A stretch of DNA of 64,000 bases from Sphingomonas sp. CL5.1 (lineage in GTDB: Bacteria; Pseudomonadota; Alphaproteobacteria; Sphingomonadales; Sphingomonadaceae): positions 186,001-250,000 of the forward strand of contig NZ_CP050137.1 in assembly GCF_013344685.1 (NCBI RefSeq), read 5' to 3'. The position numbers and the translations under genes were made by a program. Positions 1 to 8,013 of the stretch are shown one piece after another; the stretch's first letter is position 1, and each line of letters begins with the position of its first letter. The notes below the pieces were generated by a model. It searched no databases and was not told the DNA's origin. It worked only from the letters and a program-made list of their open reading frames with translations.

Positions 1-81
1 TCAAGGCGTGAGCAGGGGCCTCACGGTATTGCATCGCAGCGATTACTATTGCGCGGGGAAAGCCCCGTCTCGATCGCTGAC

Positions 82-101
82 ATGCGGATCGGCGTCCGCA
101 T
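82..101 (-). terminator. possible terminator hairpin after ggt
   Basis: ATGCGGA (82-88) and TCCGCAT (95-101) form a perfect 7-bp stem with a 6-base loop, 24 bases past the gamma-glutamyltransferase stop. A second 6-bp hairpin lies at 7-25. Neither is followed by a clear T-run on the minus strand, so intrinsic termination is only a possibility. Confidence 0.35.
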
Positions 102-124
102 TGACAGAAGCCTCCAGACACAAA

Positions 125-1867
125 TCAAGGCACGCTGCCGATCGCCGCGGCATCGGGCCGGCGCGTGTCGGCCGCGCCGGATAACAGGCCGTTCTCGATC
201 ATGATCGACTGGGTGCTCCCCATTGTCGCGCCCTGCGTCACCCGGTGGCCGCGCTTGCCGAGGAGTTCGAGCATATCCCTGGGGAATCCCGGCTCGAATT
301 CGATTGGCTGCTCGACGGTGCCCTGAAAGATTCGTGGCCGTTCGCTCGCCTCGGCGATGTTGAGGTGGTGATCGATCACGTTGACCAGCAATTGCGCCAT
401 CGCGGAGAAGATCCGCGCGCCGCCGGGCGTCCCGGACACCAACCACGGCTTGTCGTCCCGGAAGACAATCACCGGCGATATCGTCGAAACAACCCGCTTG
501 CGGGGCGCGGGAGCGTTAGGGGATGCGCCACTCCCCGTCCATGCGAAATTGGCGAGCGCGTCGTTGAGCAGAAAGCCTGTGCCGCACGCCATGACATGCG
601 CACCGAAATCGGAGCCGAGCGTGAAGGTATTGCTGACCGCATTGCCCGCCGCATCGACCACCACGAAATGTGTCGTATCGGGGCTCTCGTAACCGAAGGG
701 ATTGCCCGCGCCGACATCGCCGGGTTGCAGGGTACGGTCGAGCGAAAGCCGCGCGGCGCGCGCCGATGCATAAGGCTTGGCGACCAGCCCCTCCGCCGGG
801 GGCGCATATTGCGGATAGCCGCCCGCATACCGGGCGCGATCTGCAAAGACGAGTTTAGACGCCTCGGCGATCAGGTGCAGGCTGTCGGCGCTGTTCTGGC
901 CGAGCCTGTCCATCGGGAAGCGTTCGAGCAGGTTCATCAACTCTGCGAGGAACATCCCTCCTGACGGCGGCGGCATATAGGCGATGCGCAACCCGCGATA
1001 GCTGCCCCACAACGGCGCTTCCTCGCGTATGCGGTAGCCGGCGAGGTCGTCCTTGGTGATGAGGCCCCCCGCCGCCCGCATCCCGCGCACGAGGCGATCG
1101 CCCACCGCGCCGCGATAGACGGCGTCGGCACCATGATCGCGCAACTGCCGCAACGTCCACGCCAGATCGGGCTGGCGCAGCACCGATCCCACGCGTGGGG
1201 GCTTTCCTCCGTCGCGATAGAAAGCAGCGGCGACCGCCGGGTCGCGGACCATCTGATCGTGCTGGCGGACGAGGATATCGGCGAAATCGTCGGTGACGAC
1301 CATGCCTCGCTCGGCGAGTCGCAGCGCCGGGGCAACCAGAGTGCGCCACGGCAGATGCCCGTAACGGCGGTGCGCCTCGTACAGTCCCATCGGGGTGCCC
1401 GGCACGCCGACGCCGAGGAAGGAATAGCGCTTGCCGGGATCAACCTTGCCATCCTTCCCCAGCAATGTGTCACGACGCAGGGCAGCGGGCGCCTCGTCGT
1501 AATATTCGAGCGCGACCGTCTTCTTCTGTTGCGCCAGATAGACCAGCATGAATCCGCCGCCACCCAGATTGCCCGCACGCGGCAGCGTGACGGCGAGTGC
1601 AAGCCCGGTGGCGACCGCCGCGTCGACCGCGTTGCCGCCCCGACGCAGGATGTCGACTCCGATGGCGGAGGCGGCCGCATTCTGGCTAGACACCATCCCG
1701 CCCCGTGACAGAACGGGATGGTGAATGCTGTCGTATTCGACGATGTAATCGGGCGGAACCGTGGTGCTTTGCGCAACGGCGGGAATCGCCGCCTGCGCCA
1801 CGGCCCCCGCCAGCAGAAGCCCCGCCGCGAGGCGGCGGCACCGTGAGACAAGGCTCCGCACGCTCAC
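125..1867 (-). CDS. ggt: gamma-glutamyltransferase (gamma-glutamyl transpeptidase)
   Basis: Cleaves or transfers the gamma-glutamyl group of glutathione and related peptides, normally in the periplasm. The 580-residue product has a signal peptide (about 1-33, ending AVAQ) and the usual family length. The autoprocessing and nucleophile site is the PDTTHFVVVD motif, with Thr about 398. An SGTPGG segment follows, as expected for the oxyanion and substrate loop. The start is GTG and shares four bases (GTGA) with the stop of the upstream TonB receptor, so the two are very likely translationally coupled. Placing a periplasmic peptidase behind a FecA-type receptor suggests that it processes the imported ligand; that is inference. 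Confidence 0.93.
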   Translation of the reverse strand: MSVRSLVSRCRRLAAGLLLAGAVAQAAIPAVAQSTTVPPDYIVEYDSIHHPVLSRGGMVSSQNAAASAIGVDILRRGGNAVDAAVATGLALAVTLPRAGNLGGGGFMLVYLAQQKKTVALEYYDEAPAALRRDTLLGKDGKVDPGKRYSFLGVGVPGTPMGLYEAHRRYGHLPWRTLVAPALRLAERGMVVTDDFADILVRQHDQMVRDPAVAAAFYRDGGKPPRVGSVLRQPDLAWTLRQLRDHGADAVYRGAVGDRLVRGMRAAGGLITKDDLAGYRIREEAPLWGSYRGLRIAYMPPPSGGMFLAELMNLLERFPMDRLGQNSADSLHLIAEASKLVFADRARYAGGYPQYAPPAEGLVAKPYASARAARLSLDRTLQPGDVGAGNPFGYESPDTTHFVVVDAAGNAVSNTFTLGSDFGAHVMACGTGFLLNDALANFAWTGSGASPNAPAPRKRVVSTISPVIVFRDDKPWLVSGTPGGARIFSAMAQLLVNVIDHHLNIAEASERPRIFQGTVEQPIEFEPGFPRDMLELLGKRGHRVTQGATMGSTQSIMIENGLLSGAADTRRPDAAAIGSVP

Positions 1868-4800
1868 TTAAGCCGGAAGGTGAGCTGGCCGTAGATGAAC
1901 CGCCCGCGATCGTTGGCGAGCGCGACGTTGTAGCCGAACGTCGCGTTGGTCAGCGGTGGATCGCGGTCCGCGATGTTGTTGATGCCGAACCGGACGCTGG
2001 TTCCGTTCAATGGCCCGTGATCGAACGCGTAGCTCACCGAACTGTTGAGCACGAACCAGCTCGACACCGGATAATATAGCGCGGTCGAGGCCTGGGTCGG
2101 CCCGACATAATAGCCGAACAGATTGGCGCCCCAGTTGCTCTTGCGCCACGCGATGCTGCCACTCGCGCGGAAGCGGGGATTGTCGTCCACCTCGATCAGC
2201 GAGCCGCCCGCCGATGCCGGCAGGCCGTTAGCCAGCAATGCCGCACTGTCGGTATCGGCATCCTGATAATAGCGGATCAGATAGGCGACGTCGCCGGTCA
2301 GCGAGAACGACCCGATCGAGGTTTCCGGCGTGCGATAGGTCACGTCCACATCGATGCCCGACACGGTGCGCTTGCCGAGATTGAGGAAGGTGTTCGCGAC
2401 GCTGAGCGGCTGATCGGTGGTGGCGCTGCGCAGCAGCGCTGGATCGGTGCCACCGCCTCCAAGGCGGCGCACCGCATCGAGGTTGAGATGGTCCTGCGCC
2501 GAGAAGATGCCGATCAGGCTGTTCTGGACGATATGCCAGTAGTCAGCCGTGATGGTCAGCCGACGCAGCGGCGTTAGCACGATGCCGGCGCTTACGGATT
2601 CCACCGTCTCGGGCTTCAGGTCGCGGCTGCCGCTGCGGTTGTCGACCACGTCGAAGCGATAGGCGCTGCACGCGCTCTTGTTGAGCTGGGCGAGGCTGGT
2701 GACTCCCTGCCCCTTCGCGCAGAGATAATAATCGGTCAAATTCTGCTGCACGCGGCTGATGAGCGAGGAATTGACCACCTCGAGGTTGGGCGCGCGGAAG
2801 CCCTGCGAATAGGTGCCGCGCAGCTTGAGCCAGTCGGTCATCTGCCAGCCGACCGACACCTTGGGCTTCACCACGCCGTCATGGATGTCGTAGAAATGCT
2901 CGAACCGGCCTGCGACCTGAAGATCGAGGCTCTTGACCAGCGGAATGTTGTCTGCGCGAGATATCAGCGGCACTGCCAGCTCAGCATAGCCCGAGATCAC
3001 GTTGCGCGTTCCCCGGGTGTCCAGCGTCGGGCTGGTGCCCAGCACATCGCTCGTCACCACGCCGTTCGGGCTGGTATAATTGATCGTGCCGTCGACGCGC
3101 GGATCGCGGTCGTCGAAATAGGTCTCGCGCCGGAATTCGCCGCCGATCGCGATGCCGACATCCTGCCCGCGCAGGGAGAGGAGGTGCGCGTTCGTGAGCT
3201 TGGCGTCAGCCAGATAGAGCTGCGTGCGGCTGATACGGTGCACGGTGATGCGCATCGGGTCGGTCACGCTGGCGGGGTTCAGCGTCGGATCGAGCAGCGA
3301 CGGGCTGGTAAGGTTGCCACCGGTGAACGGATTGTACGCGGTTGCCGGGTTGGAGGACAGCAACGCGGCCTCCAGCGCGGTGTTGCTGACGCGGTTATGC
3401 TCCTCGTCGTCGGTCTTGGCCCAGGAATAAAGGCCGGCCGTTTCCCACTTCCAGTTGTCGCCGATCGTGCCGCGCAACCCGCCGAGGATGCGCCCGGTGT
3501 CGCTCTTCACGTCGATCCAGCGCGGCCCGACATCATCGACCCGCAGGCCGACCAGCGTGACCGCCTGCGCCGGGCCGGTATAGCCAGGCAGGCGGCCGGG
3601 ACCGGAACCGAACGGGTTATACGGATTGTCCGCCCCGACGATCAGTGGCGCGGTGGTGAGATTGGTCGAGCCGCCGCGATTGGCGAGCGTCTCGCCATGA
3701 TAATAGAGGAACTGGCCGAAGAATTCGACGTCGCCGAAATCGTGCGAGAAATCCGACAGCAGGGTATAGCGCGTGGTGCGCGGCGTGACCGAACGCTGCG
3801 GCGCCTCGTCATAACGCAGTGCCGAGGGCAAGGTGGTCGAGCCGCCGTTGACGCAAACGCCGGGGGAGCCAGTGACTGGCGCGCGCGAGTTGGCGAGGGA
3901 ACACGGCTGGACGAAGAAGCTGGTGAAGCTGGTCCCCAGCCCAGTGATCGGCGTCTTGACCGTGCCGCTGGTCCACGGCGTCAGGGTCGATCGGTTGTCG
4001 AAATAGCTGGCGTAGGCCGGACCGACCAGAGCGCTCAGATTGTCGCTCGCCGAATAGCTGCGTTCCGAGGCGGGCATGGCGGTCAGGTGATAATAATCCG
4101 CCGCCAGCGTGAAACGGGTGCGCCCATCCTTCGAGGCGACGCCGTATTTCGCGGAAAGGTTGCTCTCCCGCAGGCTGGTGCCCTGCGACCCGCCGTAGCG
4201 GCCGCTCACCTCGAGTCCGGTGAATTTGGGATCAGTGATGAAGTTGATGACCCCGGCGGTCGCGTCGGAGCCGTAGATAGCGCCCGCGCCGTCGCGCAGC
4301 ACTTCCACGCGGCCTACCGCATTGCCGGGAATCGTGTTGATGTTGACTGTCTGGACCGGCACCGATCCTTCCTGCTGGGTCCCCGGATTGGCGACCAGCC
4401 GCCGCCCGTCGAGCAGCGCCAGCGTGTTGCCCGCGCCCAGCCCGCGCAGGTTGGGCGATGCGACGTCGCCACGCGCGTTGTTGGGACCCTGGTTCGAGCT
4501 GTTGAATCCCTGACCCGCCATCTGCGGGATAGTGGAAGCCAGCTCCGAAGTGGTCACCAACCCGGTCGACTGGATACGATCGCGATCAAGCAGGGTCACC
4601 GGGAGCGATGTCGCGATATTCGCATTGCCCACGCGCGATCCGGTGACGACGATATCGGGCACCGGAACCTCCGGTGCCGGGGTGGTGGTTTCGGCCTGCC
4701 GCCCGGGCGCCGCCTGTATTGGCGTGGTGGTGGCGCGCACGGGAACCGCGTGCGCCACGGGCACTTCATAGACCCGGATGATCCGCCCCTGGCTCAGCTC

Positions 4801-5058
4801 ATAGGTGTAGCCCGAATTGGCGAGAACTCGCTCAAGCATCGCCTGCGCCGTGAAGCGGCCGGACAGCGGCACGGCTTGGCGCTGCGCGATCCGGGGGTCG
4901 CTGAACACGACCTGCATCCCCGTGGTCCGCGCGATGGCGAAGAGCGATCGGTCCAGCGATTGCGCCGGGATGGAAACCATAAAAGATTCCGATTGCGCCA
5001 GCGCCGGACACGCCATCGCCACTGCTGCGCAGGCCCCGAGCAAATACACTCCTCGCAT
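1864..5058 (-). CDS. TonB-dependent receptor with N-terminal STN signalling domain (FecA type)
   Basis: Outer-membrane active-transport receptor of 1064 residues. A signal peptide (about 1-20) is followed by a secretin/TonB short N-terminal domain (about 25-100) of the kind that contacts a FecR-like anti-sigma factor. Next come a plug domain (PNLRGLGAGNTLALLDG, VEVLRDGAGAIYGSDA) and a long beta-barrel ending in FRLK. The reading frame stays open about 196 codons upstream, but ATG 5058 has the signal peptide directly after it and a purine-rich AAGGGGAAA ribosome site. It is divergent from the sigma and anti-sigma genes and overlaps ggt downstream. The ligand is unknown; gamma-glutamyl peptides or a chelate are possible. 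Confidence 0.92.
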   Translation of the reverse strand: MRGVYLLGACAAVAMACPALAQSESFMVSIPAQSLDRSLFAIARTTGMQVVFSDPRIAQRQAVPLSGRFTAQAMLERVLANSGYTYELSQGRIIRVYEVPVAHAVPVRATTTPIQAAPGRQAETTTPAPEVPVPDIVVTGSRVGNANIATSLPVTLLDRDRIQSTGLVTTSELASTIPQMAGQGFNSSNQGPNNARGDVASPNLRGLGAGNTLALLDGRRLVANPGTQQEGSVPVQTVNINTIPGNAVGRVEVLRDGAGAIYGSDATAGVINFITDPKFTGLEVSGRYGGSQGTSLRESNLSAKYGVASKDGRTRFTLAADYYHLTAMPASERSYSASDNLSALVGPAYASYFDNRSTLTPWTSGTVKTPITGLGTSFTSFFVQPCSLANSRAPVTGSPGVCVNGGSTTLPSALRYDEAPQRSVTPRTTRYTLLSDFSHDFGDVEFFGQFLYYHGETLANRGGSTNLTTAPLIVGADNPYNPFGSGPGRLPGYTGPAQAVTLVGLRVDDVGPRWIDVKSDTGRILGGLRGTIGDNWKWETAGLYSWAKTDDEEHNRVSNTALEAALLSSNPATAYNPFTGGNLTSPSLLDPTLNPASVTDPMRITVHRISRTQLYLADAKLTNAHLLSLRGQDVGIAIGGEFRRETYFDDRDPRVDGTINYTSPNGVVTSDVLGTSPTLDTRGTRNVISGYAELAVPLISRADNIPLVKSLDLQVAGRFEHFYDIHDGVVKPKVSVGWQMTDWLKLRGTYSQGFRAPNLEVVNSSLISRVQQNLTDYYLCAKGQGVTSLAQLNKSACSAYRFDVVDNRSGSRDLKPETVESVSAGIVLTPLRRLTITADYWHIVQNSLIGIFSAQDHLNLDAVRRLGGGGTDPALLRSATTDQPLSVANTFLNLGKRTVSGIDVDVTYRTPETSIGSFSLTGDVAYLIRYYQDADTDSAALLANGLPASAGGSLIEVDDNPRFRASGSIAWRKSNWGANLFGYYVGPTQASTALYYPVSSWFVLNSSVSYAFDHGPLNGTSVRFGINNIADRDPPLTNATFGYNVALANDRGRFIYGQLTFRLK

Positions 5059-5207
5059 GAATTTCCCCTTCCGCTCGCCATTATTCGGCTGTTGCAAGGG
5101 GAGACGAATTTTTTCCGTCCCGGCGAACGTCCACGCAAAAATATTTTGACGGGGTTCGCTTCGGTGCATTTTTGGCGTCTTCCTGTAAGGAGGCAGCAGA
5201 GGTCTGG

Positions 5208-5753
5208 GTGAATACGGCGAAATCAGAGGAAGCCGATGGTTCGGGGCAGGAAGTCCTCGGTGCGGAGGCGCTAGCCACCTATCGTGGGGCGCTGACCGCC
5301 TTCCTCGCGCGACGCTTGCGCGATCGCGGCGAGGTCGAGGACGTCGTGCAGGAGGCGTTGACCAAACTGGTGCTGGCCACACGGGTGCGCGCGATCCGCG
5401 AACCGCAGGCCTATCTCTTCCAGATCGCCCGGAACCTCGTGGCGGACCATTTGCGCCGCCGCGCGCCCGACGGGCTGCTCGAGCCACTGGCGCTATGGGA
5501 TGAGGTTCCAATCCAGCCCGAACAGGAGAATGATCGCCATCGAGCCGACCTTCAGCGCCTCTTCGAAGCCGCGCTCGACGAACTCCCGCCGCGCTGCCGC
5601 GAGGTGTTCGTGCTGAGTTGGTTCGACGAGCAGCATAGCTGGTCAATCGCCCTTCGATTGAAGATCACGCCGCGCATGGTCCAGAAGCATTTGGCGAAGG
5701 CATTGGCCCATCTCCACGCCCGGCTGGGAGATTATGTAGAGTATCGATCATGA
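5208..5753 (+). CDS. FecI-type ECF RNA polymerase sigma factor
   Basis: ECF sigma factor expected to transcribe the divergent receptor gene. Region 2 is visible as EDVVQEALTKLVLA and REPQAYLFQIARNLVADHLR; region 4 as LDELPPRCREVFVLSWF followed by a helix-turn-helix ending in VQKHLAKAL. No ATG start exists. GTG 5208 is preceded by AGAGG at 5198-5202 and gives 181 residues; a TTG at 5172 would add 12. The stop overlaps the FecR-like gene by four bases (ATGA), the usual sigma/anti-sigma coupling. The 113-149 bases between it and the receptor probably hold both promoters. Confidence 0.9.
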   Translation: MNTAKSEEADGSGQEVLGAEALATYRGALTAFLARRLRDRGEVEDVVQEALTKLVLATRVRAIREPQAYLFQIARNLVADHLRRRAPDGLLEPLALWDEVPIQPEQENDRHRADLQRLFEAALDELPPRCREVFVLSWFDEQHSWSIALRLKITPRMVQKHLAKALAHLHARLGDYVEYRS

Positions 5754-6685
5754 CGGGGAACGACGCGCGGAAGCACGAGTTGGGCGAACGGGCCGAGATG
5801 GTCTTTGCCCAGTATCTGACCGATCAGGGCAAATGGCTGCATTCCGCCGATCGCGCGGAGGCCGAGCGGTTCGTCGACTTCCTCCAGCAGTTCGACCGGC
5901 CCGAGGAGCGGGCGCCGCGCCGGGGCGGGAATCGGCGGATGATCGCCGCCGCCGCCGCGATACTGGCGGCGGTTGGCGGCATGACCGGCTGGATGCTCCG
6001 TCCTGCTGCGCCCGATGTCGCTTCCTATGCGACCGGCCATGCCGAGCGCCGCGCGATCCGGCTGGACGACGGGTCAATCATCGAGCTTGCCGCCGAAAGC
6101 AAGGTGGACGTCCGCTATTCCGCGCGGCAGCGAGAGGTATTTCTCCGCTCCGGCGAGGCCCTGTTCACCGTAACGCATAACGGCTCGCGCCCCTTCTCGG
6201 TTGCGGCGGCAGACGGCCGGATCGTCGATATCGGCACGAAGTTCGACGTCAGGGTCGGCAAGGACGAAGCGCAGGTCACCGTGGTCGAGGGGCAGGTGCG
6301 GGTTGGCGTATCACATCGCACACAGCCCGAGGGCGACGGCATCTTCCGCGATCTGGGGCGCGGCCAGCGCGTCAACTTCGGCGTCCGCCGCGACCGTGGC
6401 GTTGCTATTGCCTATATGGGCGAGACCCGACAGGTCGATGCCGACGATGCGCAAGCGTGGACGCGTGGCAAATTGTTCTTCGACGGCGAGCCGCTGGAGC
6501 GCGCGATCGCCATCGTCAACAGCTACGCCGCCGACCAGCTTGTCCTGAAGGAACCGAAGCTCAGGAATATGCCGGTATTCGGCATGCTCGATCAGAGCGA
6601 CGTGCAGGGGCTGCTGAGCCTCGTCAATGATCCGCAAGCAATCGAGGTTCGTCGCCACCCCGGCAATTCGGCGACCCCTCGCTGA
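5750..6685 (+). CDS. FecR-family anti-sigma factor / transmembrane sensor
   Basis: Inner-membrane regulator that relays the receptor signal to the FecI-type sigma factor. The 311-residue protein has a cytosolic helical N-terminal part (DUF4880-like, about 1-55), one transmembrane helix (about 64-84), and a periplasmic FecR domain (about 95-190) with the typical GEALFTVTHNGSRPFSV and DIGTKFDVRV segments. A small C-terminal domain (about 240-300) resembles the STN-interacting end of FecR proteins. The start overlaps the sigma gene stop. With the STN-bearing receptor opposite, this is a complete cell-surface signalling unit. Confidence 0.92.
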   Translation: MTGNDARKHELGERAEMVFAQYLTDQGKWLHSADRAEAERFVDFLQQFDRPEERAPRRGGNRRMIAAAAAILAAVGGMTGWMLRPAAPDVASYATGHAERRAIRLDDGSIIELAAESKVDVRYSARQREVFLRSGEALFTVTHNGSRPFSVAAADGRIVDIGTKFDVRVGKDEAQVTVVEGQVRVGVSHRTQPEGDGIFRDLGRGQRVNFGVRRDRGVAIAYMGETRQVDADDAQAWTRGKLFFDGEPLERAIAIVNSYAADQLVLKEPKLRNMPVFGMLDQSDVQGLLSLVNDPQAIEVRRHPGNSATPR

Positions 6686-7143
6686 AGCCACCGGACCCAA
6701 CTCAACTACGCTGGCCGATTGGCTATGAACTGTCGATTGGGAAAATGCACGGATATATCCTTGATATCAGTTGTCCACGCGATCCCGCATTCCAAACGTG
6801 AATGCACAGCAGCTTCCGGGATCGTCGGACAGAACGCTGAATGACGACTATCAGGTCCTGTTCCGTTGGGAAACTCGGTCTTGCGGCAGCGCATGCGTGC
6901 TGATTCACTTACTGCGAGGAAACGGAAACGGGCCGATGATGGGCGAGCGGTAGCGCGCTGCATCGCCGAGGGGCTGGTCGACGGTCATGACTTCGCGGTG
7001 GATGCCAGCCTGATCCGCGCCGATGTCCATCGCCAGCGGTCGGTGCCGGGCGAGCAAGGTCTGCCGCCTGAAGCGGTCGGTCGTGCTGGCGCCGAGTATC
7101 TCGAGATGCTAGACGATGCACGCGCTCGATCAGGAGAACGTCG
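6686..7143. other. 458-base stretch without an intact gene; contains an IS remnant
   Basis: No intact gene is supported between the FecR-like gene and the CHRD gene. Bases 6686-6935 hold nothing I recognise. Bases 6936-7120 hold the transposase remnant listed separately. AGGAG at about 7131 is the ribosome site of the next gene. Confidence 0.6.
6936..7120 (+). pseudogene. internally deleted IS1182-family transposase remnant
   Basis: The block reads ATGATGGGCGAGCGG (MMGER, the usual first residues of IS1182-type transposases). After a frame change it continues at 6956 with RCIAEGLVDGHDFAVDASLI, RADVHRQRSVPGEQGLPPEA and EYLEMLDDA. These are characteristic of the central N-terminal half (DUF772 region) of the same family. 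About 100 or more codons are missing between the two parts, and the catalytic C-terminal domain is absent. The family call rests on remembered homologues. No terminal inverted repeats were found. Confidence 0.7.
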
Positions 7144-7563
7144 ATGAGGATGTCCCTTCCCGCCATTGCTTGCATGGCATTCCTCGGAGGTCCTGCACTT
7201 GCCGCCGGGCCAGTTACTTTCACGACGATGCTTTCCGGCCCCGCCGAGGTGCCACCTGCCCCGGCCGCCGGCCACGGTACGGCGAGCGTCACCATTGATA
7301 CCGCCAAGGGTCAGCTCTGTTACGAATTGTCCGCCACCGGAACGGACACGCCGACCATGGCGCATGTCCACAAGGGTGCGGCCGGGGTGGCCGGCCCGGT
7401 GGTCGTCGCACTCAATCCGCCAGCCCAGGGCTCGTCCAAAGGCTGCGCCACCGCCCCTGCCGATACGCTGGCAGCGATCCTCGCAGAGCCATCCAGCTAC
7501 TACGTGAACGTCCACACGGCGAAATATCCGAAAGGGGCGATGCGCGGGCAGCTCGGTAAATAG
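7144..7563 (+). CDS. exported CHRD-domain protein
   Basis: A 139-residue protein with a signal peptide (about 1-21, ending ALAAG) and one CHRD domain over nearly all the remainder. The domain is visible from FTTMLSGPAEVPPAP, AHVHKGAAGVAGPVVVAL and YYVNVHTAKYPKGAMRGQL. CHRD domains occur in chordin and in many bacterial secreted proteins; their bacterial biochemical role is not established. ATG 7144 has AGGAG seven bases upstream. It stands alone, after the transposase remnant and before a poorly conserved gap. Confidence 0.9.
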   Translation: MRMSLPAIACMAFLGGPALAAGPVTFTTMLSGPAEVPPAPAAGHGTASVTIDTAKGQLCYELSATGTDTPTMAHVHKGAAGVAGPVVVALNPPAQGSSKGCATAPADTLAAILAEPSSYYVNVHTAKYPKGAMRGQLGK

Positions 7564-8013
7564 CCGCGAGGGGCGCACGACTCTAACCTTGAGCGCGGCG
7601 GCGCGCGTGGCAGACTGCTATGCGGAGCGCATTCGCGCAAATGCACTGGTCGACGCCTTTAGCGAGGGTGGCTTTCGCTTATGCCGCCATCCGGTCGATT
7701 TGGCTCGAGCCTGAACCCGGCGCAAATCCTCGTCCATATCGCGGATTACCGGCCTCCTATGGTTGCCAGCCGATGGCGGGCATCAACCCGACCCTCGACT
7801 ATCAGTTCATCGTCAACCCCGGCCCCGCCAGCTGTCCACGGCGACTCCACCGCCGGTCGTGTTTCGTGTCTGGACATGCCCCGATAGCGGGACCATTTTC
7901 ACAGCGTGCGCGGCTGATGCCGACGCATTCCTGACGAGGAACGGCCGACGAACATCACGCTCACCCTGCTCGACCTTGCCGGCACCGTCGCCCTGCTCCT
8001 GTGGGGGGTCCAT
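7564..8013. other. gap with no secure gene; porin-like scrap and the lost start of the next gene
   Basis: No complete gene is convincing. One frame at about 7772-7834 reads INPTLDYQFIVNPGPAS, which resembles the C-terminal LQPDxQYVxNPG strand of OprB-type carbohydrate porins. It may be a decayed remnant, with low confidence. From about 7954 the frame of the following transporter already encodes its first membrane helix. Confidence 0.35.

Noticed and set aside
2881..5211. A 776-codon open frame on the plus strand antisense to the FecA-type receptor.
   Set aside because: It lacks any recognisable domain, is Arg/Ala-rich, and the minus strand encodes a clear receptor. It is a high-GC shadow.
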